A stretch of DNA of 64,000 nucleotides from positions 41,838-105,837 of the forward strand of contig NZ_JAIPUT010000010.1 in the NCBI RefSeq assembly GCF_020055635.1. The letters are read 5' to 3'. The notes under the pieces were generated by a model. That model made no database searches, was not told where the DNA came from, and saw only the letters and a program-made list of their open reading frames with translations. Both the position numbers and the translations under genes were made by a program. Of the stretch, positions 10,590 to 25,385 are shown in pieces (within the stretch, counting starts at the first letter, position 1; each line of letters opens with the position of its first letter). The DNA is from Marivita sp. (GTDB taxonomy: Bacteria > Pseudomonadota > Alphaproteobacteria > Rhodobacterales > Rhodobacteraceae).

Positions 10590-11866
10590 TCTCCTGCGAT
10601 CAGTTCGGCTTGGACGGGTCGACCCTCCATGATGCGCAATGCCATGAAGGCGGCGCACAGGAACAACCCGGCTTCAAATACAAAGACGGCCCCGAAGGCC
10701 GGTGCGTCGGTGGTCAATGTCCGCATGATGTCAGCGGCGGCGGCCCCGGTCAGGCCACCGAAGCCCGCGGCAATTGCCTGCGCGGCGCCCCAAAGGCCCA
10801 TGCGTGTGCCTTCTCGCTTTTCGCGGCCTTCACCGGCCAGCGCCATCATAGACCCGATGGCGGCCACGGCGAAGGCGCCGTTGAAAAAGCCAAGGGCAAA
10901 CACCGCGGGCAGCAATGTCTGGGGCAGGGCGTAGCCACCCAGAATGGCGACCACGCACAGGCTGGCCGCCGACCCAAGGCATCCGCCGATGACCCAGTTG
11001 CGCAGACACCCAAAGCGCAGCGCGGTGGCCGCGACGCCGACGGTGAGCATCCCGAGGAAGACACCGCCGTTCTGGATGCCTGAAAGCGTGGTGCTTTCTC
11101 CGGGTGTGAAGCCGAAGACGAGGCCCGCGTAGGGCTCGAGGATCAATTCCTGCATGAAATACGCGGTCATCGACAGGAAGACGAAGATCGTGAAGAGGCG
11201 CGCCTTGGGTTCGGCCCAGACCTCGGCCAGGCCTTCGCGAAACGGCACTGGATCGGGTTCGGGCGCGGCTTCGATGCCGCGTTCGATGCGCCATGTCGCA
11301 AGGACCGTGATCGCCAAGGCGGCCAAGGCAACACCCGTGACGACTTCGATCAGGACGGCGGGTGTGTAGGGATCAAGCAGTTGCCCCACCACACCGGCAG
11401 TCATGGCAATACCGAAGATCATCATCAGCCATGTGATCGTCGCGGCAGCCGCCCGACGGTGCGGCGCGGTCGCCGTGGCAAGGAGCGCCAAAACGGATGT
11501 GCCCGCTGCCCCCGCGCCGAGACCGATAAGGGCATAAGCAACAATCGACATGGCCAGACCAAGGGAATAGCTCGCGGCCATTTCAACAACGCCCAGAGCG
11601 GCAAGAACGCCACCTGCGGCAAGAATGACCATCCCGCGCAGGATCCAGCGTGTGCGGTTGCCGCCTTTGTCAGACAGAAACCCCCAGTTCGGGCGCGTGA
11701 TCTGGATGCCGTAATGCAAGCCGACCAGCATGCCCGGAAGAACGGCAGGCAAGGCCAGTTCGACCACCATCAGCCGGTTCAGTGTCGATGTGGTCAGGAC
11801 AACGATGGCACCCAGCGCCATCTGAACCAGCCCCAACCGGACGATGGCAAGCCAACCCAAGCTCAT
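10586..11866 (-). CDS. PucC-like BCD-family MFS transporter (bchG-bchP linked)
   Basis: 426 aa, ~12 TM, IVRLGLVQMALGAIVVLTTSTLNRLMVVELALPAVLPGMLVGLHY; overlaps bchP and abuts bchG. Confidence 0.92.
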   Translation of the reverse strand: MSLGWLAIVRLGLVQMALGAIVVLTTSTLNRLMVVELALPAVLPGMLVGLHYGIQITRPNWGFLSDKGGNRTRWILRGMVILAAGGVLAALGVVEMAASYSLGLAMSIVAYALIGLGAGAAGTSVLALLATATAPHRRAAAATITWLMMIFGIAMTAGVVGQLLDPYTPAVLIEVVTGVALAALAITVLATWRIERGIEAAPEPDPVPFREGLAEVWAEPKARLFTIFVFLSMTAYFMQELILEPYAGLVFGFTPGESTTLSGIQNGGVFLGMLTVGVAATALRFGCLRNWVIGGCLGSAASLCVVAILGGYALPQTLLPAVFALGFFNGAFAVAAIGSMMALAGEGREKREGTRMGLWGAAQAIAAGFGGLTGAAAADIMRTLTTDAPAFGAVFVFEAGLFLCAAFMALRIMEGRPVQAELIAGE

Positions 11867-12771
11867 CAGAACACTCCTACCGCGCGAAGCGCAAAGGCGG
11901 ATACCATCATGCCCGAGACATACATCAGGACCCCGGTCGCGTTATACCAAGGGGCCTTGGCCTTTGGATCCTTGAGCATGACGGACATGGCCCAAAGCTG
12001 ACCAAGCAGCAGCATCAAGACGATGGCGGCATGGGTGGATTGCCCCCATTTCGCCAGCGCGAGGATCACGAACACCTGCGGCACGATCATCACGATACAG
12101 GCGACCTTGGCGGCCTTTTCAGGGCCAAGCGTCACCGGCAGGGAATTCACGCCCATCTGGGCGTCACCCTCAAGCGCCTTGAAATCATTCAACGTCATGA
12201 TGCCATGCGCGCCGATGCCATAAAGCAGTGCGATCAGGATGATCGGTCCTGAAGGAAGCGTCTGACTCAGGACTGCGGCACCGGTGAACCAGGGCAGTGA
12301 TTCATAAGACAAGCCAACCAGCCCCGGACCAAACCATCCGGAGCGCTTCAGGCGGATCGGTTCGACCGAATAGGCCCACGCTGCCAGCACGCCAACAACG
12401 GTGGCGACAAAGCCCCACGTTCCCAGCATTGCGCCCAGAGCCAAAGACAGGACAGACATCGCCAACGCGATCCAAAGACCCCACCGACCCGGGATGCGCC
12501 CGGACGGGATCGGACGACCGGGTTCGTTGATGGCATCGACATGCCGGTCACACCAATCATTGGCGGCCTGGCTCATGCCGCAGACAACCGGACCGGCAAG
12601 GATCATCCCGACGATCAACAGTCCCAGATGTTCGGTGATCGCCACACCCGAGGCGACGGCCCCGCACGCATAGGCCCACATCGGCGGGAACCATGTGACG
12701 GGTTTGATCAGCTCCAGCATGGCCGAAGGGGCAGGGTAGCGATCTTGGTGTAAACTTACGCTGACAGTCAT
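11866..12771 (-). CDS. bchG: Bacteriochlorophyll synthase (chlorophyll a synthase, UbiA family)
   Basis: MLELIKPVTWFPPMWAYACGAV...QAANDWCDRHVDAINEPGRPIPSGRIPG. Confidence 0.96.
   Translation of the reverse strand: MTVSVSLHQDRYPAPSAMLELIKPVTWFPPMWAYACGAVASGVAITEHLGLLIVGMILAGPVVCGMSQAANDWCDRHVDAINEPGRPIPSGRIPGRWGLWIALAMSVLSLALGAMLGTWGFVATVVGVLAAWAYSVEPIRLKRSGWFGPGLVGLSYESLPWFTGAAVLSQTLPSGPIILIALLYGIGAHGIMTLNDFKALEGDAQMGVNSLPVTLGPEKAAKVACIVMIVPQVFVILALAKWGQSTHAAIVLMLLLGQLWAMSVMLKDPKAKAPWYNATGVLMYVSGMMVSAFALRAVGVF
12749..12766. promoter_or_regulatory. TGT-N12-ACA PpsR/CrtJ-type box
   Basis: TGTAAACTTACGCTGACA; overlaps the bchG N-terminal codons. Confidence 0.45.
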
Positions 12772-12772
12772 G

Positions 12773-12790
12773 TGTCAACTAGACACGACA
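12773..12790. promoter_or_regulatory. TGT-N12-ACA PpsR/CrtJ-type box
   Basis: TGTCAACTAGACACGACA upstream of bchG. Confidence 0.65.
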
Positions 12791-12826
12791 AATCGATTCA
12801 TATCAAGTGTAACAGAGCGGACAAAA

Positions 12827-12844
12827 TGTCATCTCAACTTGACA
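12827..12844. promoter_or_regulatory. TGT-N12-ACA PpsR/CrtJ-type box
   Basis: TGTCATCTCAACTTGACA between bchG and ppsR. Confidence 0.65.
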
Positions 12845-12862
12845 CTTCTGCGCGCGAAAATG

Positions 12863-14290
12863 TCAGTCGCCGTCCGTGTCGCTGTCTTTGTTGAGCAGCC
12901 CGTATTTCCGCAGCTTCACGTAGAGGCTCTGTCGGGACAGGCCCAGCATTTCGGCCGCAGCGACCCGGTTGTTCCGGGTCAGGCTGACGGCGGTTTCGAT
13001 ACACATCTTTTCCACGACATCGGTGGTTTCAGACACGATTTCCTTGAGCGTGGCAGAGCCCACAAGCTCCATCACGTTGCGGCTCGACTCCTCGCTTGTC
13101 TGCACGGGGGCCTTCCGCATGGCATCGACACGGCTGATATCGCGGATGATGAAGCCGAGATTCGGTTCGCTTCGTTCTTCGAGAAAGGTGACGGACATCT
13201 CGACCGGGGTCTTGGCGCCGAAATCGTTCAAGAGCTTGGTCGAGTACATCCGCATCTGGCCGGTCCGACGCGCGTTCTCGATGAGGACGCTCATGTCGAT
13301 CTGTCCGCGACCGAGGAAATCGGCAAAGCTTCGGCCCCGCACGTCCACCGCATGCGCCGTGTCGACAAGATCGAGGAAGGCATCGTTGCACGCTTCGATG
13401 GCCCCGGTGACCGATGTGAACACGATCGCGTCCGATCCCTTTTCGAACATCGCCGCGAGATTGCTGCCGAGGTTGTCGAAACGGGTGGCATTGTCTTCGG
13501 CGGTGGTCAGGCGGCAAATGAGAATACGCTCTCCACCGGCCCGAAACACCTGCGGGCTTATCACTACGCGCTGCCGACCGCGGCGCGACTGAAGGTCGAT
13601 CCCGGCGCTGGCTTCGGACATCGCGGCATTGATCAGCGCTTCGGTGAATTCTTCGCGCCGCTTGTCGCGGAACTCCTGCGCGAAGACCGACCCGATGAGG
13701 TCCTCGCGCGTCGATTGCAGAAGCGATGCTGCCGGTTCGTTCAGATCCTTGATCTTGCCGTCATTGACCGACACGAAGACGACGCAGTCACGCACCGTGC
13801 GCAACAAGAGCCGATAGCGCGCATCGAACTCCCGGCGGGCCTCGTAGCCCTGTTCGAGAGACATCTGCGCCTGCACAAGCTGCTGTTGCGTCTCGGCGAT
13901 CGGACGCAGGTCACGACCCAGCATCAGGAATGACCCATCCGACCCGAACGGGTGAAAGCTGTAGCGGATCGGGAATTCCCAGACCGCATTGTCCGAATGG
14001 TTCAGTTCGACCGAGCGCTTCGGAACCTCGCCGCGTTTTAGCACCTCAACTACGGATTCGAATTTCGGGCGGCTTTCCTTGGTCAGGAAATCCATCACCG
14101 GGCGACCCTCCCAATGGCCCAACTTGCCGAAGGAGGTTTCGTTAGGATTGATCAGAACAGAAAGAACCTCGCCGGAGCGAGACACGGCGAGGGCAATATC
14201 GGAAGCAACTGTAATAATGCTCGACAGAACTTCGGCATCGATCAGGGGGACGGAGCCGCTGCTCCAGAAACTGGACCCACTACTGTTCAT
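12863..14290 (-). CDS. ppsR: Photosynthesis transcriptional repressor PpsR (CrtJ)
   Basis: PAS domains plus C-terminal Fis-type HTH (NNRVAAAEMLGLSRQSLYVKLRKYGLL); start set at ATG 14290 that shares its A with the ppaA TAA (longer ORF starts at 14332). Confidence 0.95.
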   Translation of the reverse strand: MNSSGSSFWSSGSVPLIDAEVLSSIITVASDIALAVSRSGEVLSVLINPNETSFGKLGHWEGRPVMDFLTKESRPKFESVVEVLKRGEVPKRSVELNHSDNAVWEFPIRYSFHPFGSDGSFLMLGRDLRPIAETQQQLVQAQMSLEQGYEARREFDARYRLLLRTVRDCVVFVSVNDGKIKDLNEPAASLLQSTREDLIGSVFAQEFRDKRREEFTEALINAAMSEASAGIDLQSRRGRQRVVISPQVFRAGGERILICRLTTAEDNATRFDNLGSNLAAMFEKGSDAIVFTSVTGAIEACNDAFLDLVDTAHAVDVRGRSFADFLGRGQIDMSVLIENARRTGQMRMYSTKLLNDFGAKTPVEMSVTFLEERSEPNLGFIIRDISRVDAMRKAPVQTSEESSRNVMELVGSATLKEIVSETTDVVEKMCIETAVSLTRNNRVAAAEMLGLSRQSLYVKLRKYGLLNKDSDTDGD

Positions 14291-15075
14291 TACCGAGTCG
14301 ACGACCTGCTCTTGTATTTGTTCTTTTCGCACAGCTTGAGTGCAACCTTCACATCGTTGGACACCAGGTCGACATCGGTCTTTTCTTTGACACCATCCGC
14401 AAGGCTTAGGACGATCCCACCCAGAACGATCTGTGGCGGTACCAAAATACCTGTCCGAATGCGTTTAACCAACTTTGCGATTGATGCAAGCGCGTCAGGC
14501 CGCGATCCCGAAAACATTACCATGTCGTAGGTTTCATCCGACAGTGCCTGCAAAACCGTTTCGTCTCGTGCGCCGAACAGGATCCGGACCGATGCGCCGG
14601 CCCTGCGCATCTGAGCGGTGGCGACATGCGGCCCGAGGGTGTGGCTGTCGTTCCCCTGCAAGAGCAACAGGACTTGTGTTCCGTCGGCCATTTCGGGCGG
14701 GTTGGCCGCCCAGGGCGGGGAGAGCATTGTCAAAAGACCCTGAAGCCGGGCCGTGGCAATTGTGACCTTGGCAAAGCCGATGACATCTTCGATCCACATT
14801 TGCCCCAGGTCGCGTGCCGCTTGCGGAATGTAGATATCGACGATCTGCTCCGGGCTGATCCGACGATCCTTGAGATCCTCCAGCAGCGCCTCGGAATTGA
14901 ACGAGCCGGTCTGAAGCGCGGCCTCGACGAGTTTTTGCACCGCGCTGCTTCGGATGGTTTGTGCGCCATCATCGCCCTTGTCGCTCAGTACGGAAAGAAC
15001 AGCAGAAGCCAGGGCCGAGATATCCGGGCGGTTTTCTTCGGTGGTGGCGCGTTCGTCGGTGTGATCCTTCGCCAT
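14290..15075 (-). CDS. ppaA: PpaA/AerR, B12-binding-like regulator of photosynthesis genes
   Basis: ISPEQIVDIYIPQAARDLGQMWIEDVIGFAKVTIATARLQGLL..., cobalamin-binding-like fold; located between ppsR and bchF. Confidence 0.9.
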   Translation of the reverse strand: MAKDHTDERATTEENRPDISALASAVLSVLSDKGDDGAQTIRSSAVQKLVEAALQTGSFNSEALLEDLKDRRISPEQIVDIYIPQAARDLGQMWIEDVIGFAKVTIATARLQGLLTMLSPPWAANPPEMADGTQVLLLLQGNDSHTLGPHVATAQMRRAGASVRILFGARDETVLQALSDETYDMVMFSGSRPDALASIAKLVKRIRTGILVPPQIVLGGIVLSLADGVKEKTDVDLVSNDVKVALKLCEKNKYKSRSSTR

Positions 15076-15108
15076 ATCGTATCCTCGTTACCGATCGTGC
15101 GTACCAGA

Positions 15109-15126
15109 TGTCAGAAACATCAGACA
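15109..15126. promoter_or_regulatory. TGT-N12-ACA PpsR/CrtJ-type box
   Basis: TGTCAGAAACATCAGACA in the ppaA-bchF divergent region. Confidence 0.6.
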
Positions 15127-15154
15127 ACTATAGTGTCCGATTCTTGAGGCAGAT

Positions 15155-15172
15155 TGTCAAAGATAATTGACA
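15155..15172. promoter_or_regulatory. TGT-N12-ACA PpsR/CrtJ-type box
   Basis: TGTCAAAGATAATTGACA in the ppaA-bchF divergent region. Confidence 0.65.
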
Positions 15173-15299
15173 GTCTGGCTCGTTCAGCTTTTGATTCAAG
15201 GTAATAGGCCAGCTAAAACCCAAATAAAATAGCAGTTTGTCGTTATTATCTGGGAATCAGCGTGACAGCCTGGCTTGGCCGTAAACACAGATTTCAAAG

Positions 15300-15317
15300 T
15301 GTAAGTTTTAGTTGACA
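15300..15317. promoter_or_regulatory. TGT-N12-ACA PpsR/CrtJ-type box
   Basis: TGTAAGTTTTAGTTGACA, ~50 nt upstream of the bchF ATG. Confidence 0.65.
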
Positions 15318-15368
15318 CTCGGCCAAACCAGACGATACTTTTCGAGTGACTGGAACGGAATCGTGAAC

Positions 15369-18688
<3,320 letters not shown>

Positions 18689-18699
<11 letters not shown>

Positions 18700-21600
18700 T
18701 TTCACCGAAGCCCGGGCGTATAACATCGCCATCATCACGCTGGACAGCCATTCGGCCGGTCCCGTGGCGCGGGCTTCGATCAACCTTGCGCAAGACTTCC
18801 CCGGTTTGAACGTGACGGTCCATGCAGCGGCAGAATGGGCCGAAACGCCTGATGCCCTGGCTGAAACCAAGAAGGCGATAGCCGACGCAGACATGATCGT
18901 CGCGAATCTCCTGTTTCTCGAAGAACATATCGCGCCGATCATGGATGATCTGTACGCCGCCCGTGACCGCGTTGACGGAATGATCGGCGTGATCGCCGAT
19001 GCGCAGATCATCAAGCTGACCAAGCTGGGCAAGCTCGACATGAGCAAGCCCGCCTCGGGTCTGATGAAGCTGCTCAAGTCTCTCAAGCCCAAGTCCACCG
19101 ACTCCGACGTTGAAAAGGGCGAAAAGCGGATGCAGCAGCTGCGCCGCTTGCCCAAGCTTCTCAAGATGGTGCCGGGTAAGGCGCAGGATCTGCGCTCCTG
19201 GTTCCTTGTCATGCAGTACTGGCTGGGCGGGTCAGACGACAATATCGAGTCGATGGTGCGCTACCTTCTGGGCAAGTACGCCAAGGGGCGTGAGGAATGG
19301 TTGGGAGCCGAGGCCGAAGCGCCCATCGAATACCCGGATGTGGCTCTGTATCACCCGGATTTGCCCAGCCGGATCACGACGGACATCGCCGATCTGCCGC
19401 GTCCCGCAGAGGTGAAGGCCACCATTGGCCTCTTGATGATGCGGTCCTACGTCTTGGCAAACGACACCGCCCATTACGACGCCGTCATTCGCGCATTCGA
19501 GGCCAAGGGCCTGGCCGTCGTGCCCGCCTTTGCCGGTGGTCTGGATGGTCGTCCTGCAATTTCCGAGTTCTTCCGCAACGAAGACCGGACCGCGATTGAT
19601 GCCATGGTGTCGCTGACCGGATTCAGCCTTGTTGGCGGTCCCGCCTACAATGACAGCAATGCCGCCGTCAGTGTTCTGACAGAGCTTGACGTTCCGTATA
19701 TCGCCGCACATCCGCTGGAATTTCAGACCCTGGGTCAGTGGGCAAATGGCGATCAGGGTCTTGGACCGATCGAAACCACCATGCTCATCGCGCTTCCCGA
19801 GCTGGATGGCGCGACTTGCCCCACCGTTTTTGGCGGTCGTCACAGCCCTGAAGGCTGCAACGGGTGCCACTACCAGTGCCCGTGTGACACGCAAAGCAAG
19901 GCAATGGCGCCTTGCCGCGAGCGGATCGAAAGCCTTGCCGAAAAGGCTCTGCGGCAGGCGACCCTGCGCCGCAAACAGAACGCCGACAAGAATGTCGGGA
20001 TCGTTCTGTTCGGGTTTCCGCCCAATGCAGGTGCTGTCGGGACCGCCGCTTATCTGAGTGTGTTCGAGTCGCTGTTCAACACGCTCTGTGCGATGAAGGC
20101 CGAAGGTTACGATGTCGAAGTGCCCGAAAGCGTGGCCGCCCTTCGCGCCACCGTGCTTGAGGGCAATGCCAAACAATACGGCCAGGAAGCAAACGTCGCC
20201 GCCCATGTCAGCGCCGACGACATTGTCCGCAACACGCCGCCGCTGAAAGCGATCGAGGCTGTCTGGGGTCCGGCCCCGGGCAAAATCCAGTCCGACGGGC
20301 GCGGTGTGTTTGTTCTGGGCGCCCAGCTGGGCAAGGTCTTTGTCGGCGTGCAGCCCACGTTCGGCTACGAAGGCGACCCGATGCGCCTGCTTTTCGAAAA
20401 GGGCTTTGCCCCGACCCATGCCTTTGCAACCTTCTACCTGTGGATGCGCAACACATTCAAAGCCGACGTGGTCCTGCATTTCGGAATGCACGGGGCGCTC
20501 GAGTTCATGCCGGGCAAGCAGGCAGGTCTTGGTGCCCGCGACTGGCCGGATCGGCTCATCGGCGAGATGCCCAACGTGTATCTTTACGCGTCCAACAACC
20601 CGTCCGAGGCGGCGTTGGCCAAGCGCCGTTCCGGGGCCGTCACGGTCACGCACCTAACGCCGCCGTTGGCGCAATCCGGTCTCTATAAAGGCCTGCAAGA
20701 GCTGAAAGACAGCCTGACGCGCTGGCGGTCGCTTGACCCAGCCGACAACGAACGGGCCGAGTTGGAGGCACTTATCGCCGAACAGGCCGAAGCCGTGGAC
20801 ATGCAAGGCACCGAACCGGGCGCGCTCTGGCTGAGGCTGCTGGAGACCGAAGATGCGTTGATCCCGGACGGTTTGCATATCGTCGGCAAGGTCTTCAGCG
20901 ATGATGCCCGCGCCGAGTATCTTAGACTGATCGAAACTGCCGACGACGAAACCAAGGCGAAAGTCGATGCGCTCTTGCAGGAAGAGACCGAACTTGCGGG
21001 TCTGATCCGAGCACTGGATGGCCGCTTTACCCCGCCGGTTCCGGGCGGCGATCTGATCCGGTCTACCGATGTGCTTCCTACGGGCCGCAACATCCATGCG
21101 TTCGATCCGTTCCGCATGCCGACCGAATTCGCCTGTCGCGATGGTGCGAAACAGGCACAACTTCTGCTGGAAACCCACAAGACCCTGCCGCGCACCGTCG
21201 CGCTGGTGCTTTGGGGATCGGACAACATCAAATCCGATGGCGCGCCCTTGGCGCAGGCTTTGGCTCTGATCGGTGCAAAACCGCGCTTTGACAGCTTTGG
21301 CCGTTTGTCCGGCGCCGACCTGATCCCGCTGGAAGAGCTTGGTCGTCCGCGCATTGACGTGGTGATGACGCTGTCGGGCATTTTCCGCGATCTTCTGCCT
21401 TTGCAGACCCGCATGTTGGCCGAAGCGGCGAAGAAGGCCGCCGAGGCGGATGAGCCACTTGAGATGAATTACATCCGCGCTCATGCCTGGGTCTATGCGC
21501 AGGAAAACGGGGTTGATCTGGAAACCGCCGCGCTGCGCGTCTTCTCGAATGCCGAAGGTGCTTATGGATCCAACGTCAACGCGCTGGTCGACAGTTCCGC

Positions 21601-22258
21601 CTTTGGTGACGAAGACGAACTGGCCGATGCCTACGAGGCGCGCAAGTCGTTTGCCTACGGTGTGAACGGCAAGGCGGCGGCGAACCATGCGCTATTGCAG
21701 GAAACGCTCAAGACGGTCGATGTGGCGTATCAGAACCTCGAATCCGTCGAACTGGGTGTCACCACGGTCGACCATTACTTCGACACGCTGGGCGGCATCT
21801 CCCGCGCGGTGAAGCGGGCACGCGGCGGTCAGGAAGCGGCGATCTACATTTCCGACACCACGCGCGGCAACGGCAAGGTGCGCACGCTTCAGGACCAGGT
21901 CGCGCTTGAGACCCGGTCGCGCAGCCTGAATCCCAAATGGTTCGAAGGCATGCTCAAGCACGGGGCCGAGGGTGTGCGCCAGATCGAAGCGCAGGTGACC
22001 AACACGATGGGATGGTCCGCCACCACCGGCAAGGTCGAAGCCTGGGTGTACCAACGGCTGAGCGAGACCTTTGTTCTGGACGCCGACATGCGCGCACGGC
22101 TGGCCGATCTGAACCCGACCGCATCCAGCCGCATGGCGAACCGCCTGCTCGAAGCGCACGACCGCAACTACTGGCACCCCGACGCCGAAACTCTGGCCGC
22201 GTTGCAAGACGCTGCCGACGCTCTGGAAGATCGCCTTGAGGGGATCGCCGCAGAATGA
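18689..22258 (+). CDS. bchH: Magnesium chelatase subunit H
   Basis: [29 protein letters not shown]...; ~1190 aa CobN/BchH family; overlaps bchB end. Confidence 0.97.
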
Positions 22259-22274
22259 GCGCCAACACGCATAA

Positions 22275-23251
<977 letters not shown>

Positions 23252-23252
<1 letters not shown>

Positions 23253-23923
23253 TGACCTACGACGCCACACGCGACAGGGTCGAACACTATTTCGACCGCA
23301 CGGCCACCAAGGTCTGGGAGCGTCTGACCTCTGACGCCCCGGTGAGCCGTATTCGCGAAACCGTCCGCAAGGGCCGGGACCAGATGCGCGACAAGCTGTT
23401 GGCGGCGCTGCCATCGGACTTGAATGGCGTCCGTGTTCTGGATGCGGGCTGTGGCGCGGGGCAGATGACGCAGGAACTTGCCAAGCGTGGCGCCGATGTC
23501 ATGGCGGTAGATATCTCTCCGTCGTTGGTCAGGATCGCTCAGGATCGCCTGCCGCAAGGCTTGCACCGCAAGGTGAAATTCGCCAGCGGAGATATGTTGG
23601 CTGCCGACCTTGGAACATTCGACCATGTCATCGCGATGGACAGCCTGATCTATTACACCGAGGCCGATATTCGCGCTGCGCTTTCCGAGCTTGGCGAACG
23701 GACCAGCGCATCGGTCGCCTTTACCGTCGCCCCGCGCACGCCGCTGCTCATGACGATGTGGTATGCGGGCAAAGCGTTTCCGCGCTCCGACAGATCGCCG
23801 ACGATGATCCCACACGGGCCGTCGCGCCTGTCGAAAACAGTCTCTGACATTGGACAACTCAATAATCTGGGTCGCGTGAATTCCGGTTTCTACATCAGTC
23901 AGGCTTTGGAGTTCCGGCCATGA
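23252..23923 (+). CDS. bchM: Magnesium protoporphyrin IX methyltransferase
   Basis: VLDAGCGAGQMTQELAKRGADVMAVDISPSLVRIAQDR SAM-MTase motif; canonical position after bchL. Confidence 0.95.
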
Positions 23924-25359
23924 TCGTCAGCCGCAATCAGGTGAAGTCCCTGGGCATGAGGATGCTGCCGTTTTCGGATGCGGCGTCCGACGATCTGCCT
24001 TTGGGCCAACTGTTGCGGCTGGCCTTGTTCCAGGTGTCCGTTGGCATGGCGGGTGTCATGCTGCTGGGCACGTTGAACCGCGTGATGATCGTCGAATTGA
24101 CCGTGCCCGCGACGCTCGTGGCGATCATGATTGCCCTGCCGGTCCTCATCGCGCCCTTCCGGGCGCTCCTCGGGTTCAAGTCGGACAATCACCGCTCGGC
24201 CATTGGCTGGAAGCGGATACCGTATCTCTGGTTCGGAACCCTATGGCAGTTCGGTGGCTTGGCAGTGATGCCCGCCTGTCTGCTCGTGCTGGGCGGCGAT
24301 GTCACACATGACGTGCCCTTCGCGGGCGAGGTTCTGGCGGCGCTGGCGTTCATCATGACGGGCTTTGGCATGCACATGACGCAGACCGCCGGTCTTGCCC
24401 TTGCCGCCGACCGTGCCACCGACGAGACGCGCCCGCGTGTCGTGTCGCTACTTTACGTGATGTACCTGGTCGGAATGGGCGTCTCTGCCATCGTGATCGG
24501 GTGGCTGCTTCGCGATTTCTCGGGTCTTCTGCTGATCAGCGTTGTGCAGGGATGTGCCGTCGTGACGCTGGTTCTGAACGTGGTCGCGCTGTGGAAGCAG
24601 GAGCGCGTGCGCCCGATGTCGAAAGAAGATCGAGAGGCGCCGCAACCGTCCTTCAAGGATGCCTGGAAAGACCTGACCGCAGGTGGATCGGCCGGACGCC
24701 TGTTGGCGGTGGTGTTCCTCGGGACGATGGCGTTCAACATGCAGGATGTGCTGCTTGAACCCTATGGCGGCGAAATCCTCGGACTGAGCGTGTCGTCGAC
24801 CACGTTCCTGACGGCGACATGGGCAGTCGGTGCGCTGATCGGCTTTGCGTTGGCCGCGCGCGTTCTTTCGAGGGGCGGCAACACCTATCGCATGGCATCC
24901 GTCGGATTGCTGGCCGGTGTCGCTGCCTTCAGCACGGTCATTTTCGCGGCACCGATGGACTCGACCTGGCTCTTCTTCACCGGTGCCGGCCTCATCGGCT
25001 TTGGTGGCGGGTATTTCGCCATCTCGACGCTGACTGCTGCCATGACATTGCCCGTCGACGGGCTGGCCGGGCGCGGCCTTGCGCTTGGTGCCTGGGGCGC
25101 GGCGCAGGCCACGGCTGCCGGATTGTCCACGCTGATCGGTGGGGCGACCCGGGATACGGTGAACTCTGTCGCCCTCTCTGGCCATCTGGGCGAGGCGCTT
25201 GCCGATCCCGTCACCGGATATTCCGTCGTCTATCACGTCGAAATCGCGCTTCTGTTCCTGACGCTCATCGTTCTGGGTCGTCTGGTCACGCAAAGCAGAG
25301 GCACCCTGACCATTCATCAGAAACCGACAGGGCTGGGCCTTGCCGATTTCCCAACCTGA
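23920..25359 (+). CDS. lhaA: LhaA, light-harvesting complex I assembly factor (PucC/BCD-family MFS)
   Basis: 479 aa 12-TM protein, LPLGQLLRLALFQVSVGMAGVMLLGTLNRVMIVEL; precedes puhA. Confidence 0.93.
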   Translation: MIVSRNQVKSLGMRMLPFSDAASDDLPLGQLLRLALFQVSVGMAGVMLLGTLNRVMIVELTVPATLVAIMIALPVLIAPFRALLGFKSDNHRSAIGWKRIPYLWFGTLWQFGGLAVMPACLLVLGGDVTHDVPFAGEVLAALAFIMTGFGMHMTQTAGLALAADRATDETRPRVVSLLYVMYLVGMGVSAIVIGWLLRDFSGLLLISVVQGCAVVTLVLNVVALWKQERVRPMSKEDREAPQPSFKDAWKDLTAGGSAGRLLAVVFLGTMAFNMQDVLLEPYGGEILGLSVSSTTFLTATWAVGALIGFALAARVLSRGGNTYRMASVGLLAGVAAFSTVIFAAPMDSTWLFFTGAGLIGFGGGYFAISTLTAAMTLPVDGLAGRGLALGAWGAAQATAAGLSTLIGGATRDTVNSVALSGHLGEALADPVTGYSVVYHVEIALLFLTLIVLGRLVTQSRGTLTIHQKPTGLGLADFPT

Positions 25360-25385
25360 CCAAGGCCCATCAAGGAGAACTTAAG

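Noticed and set aside
10541-11083. Plus-strand ORFs opposite the pucC-like gene
   Set aside because: Antisense to a clear 12-TM BCD-family transporter; low-complexity polar translation.
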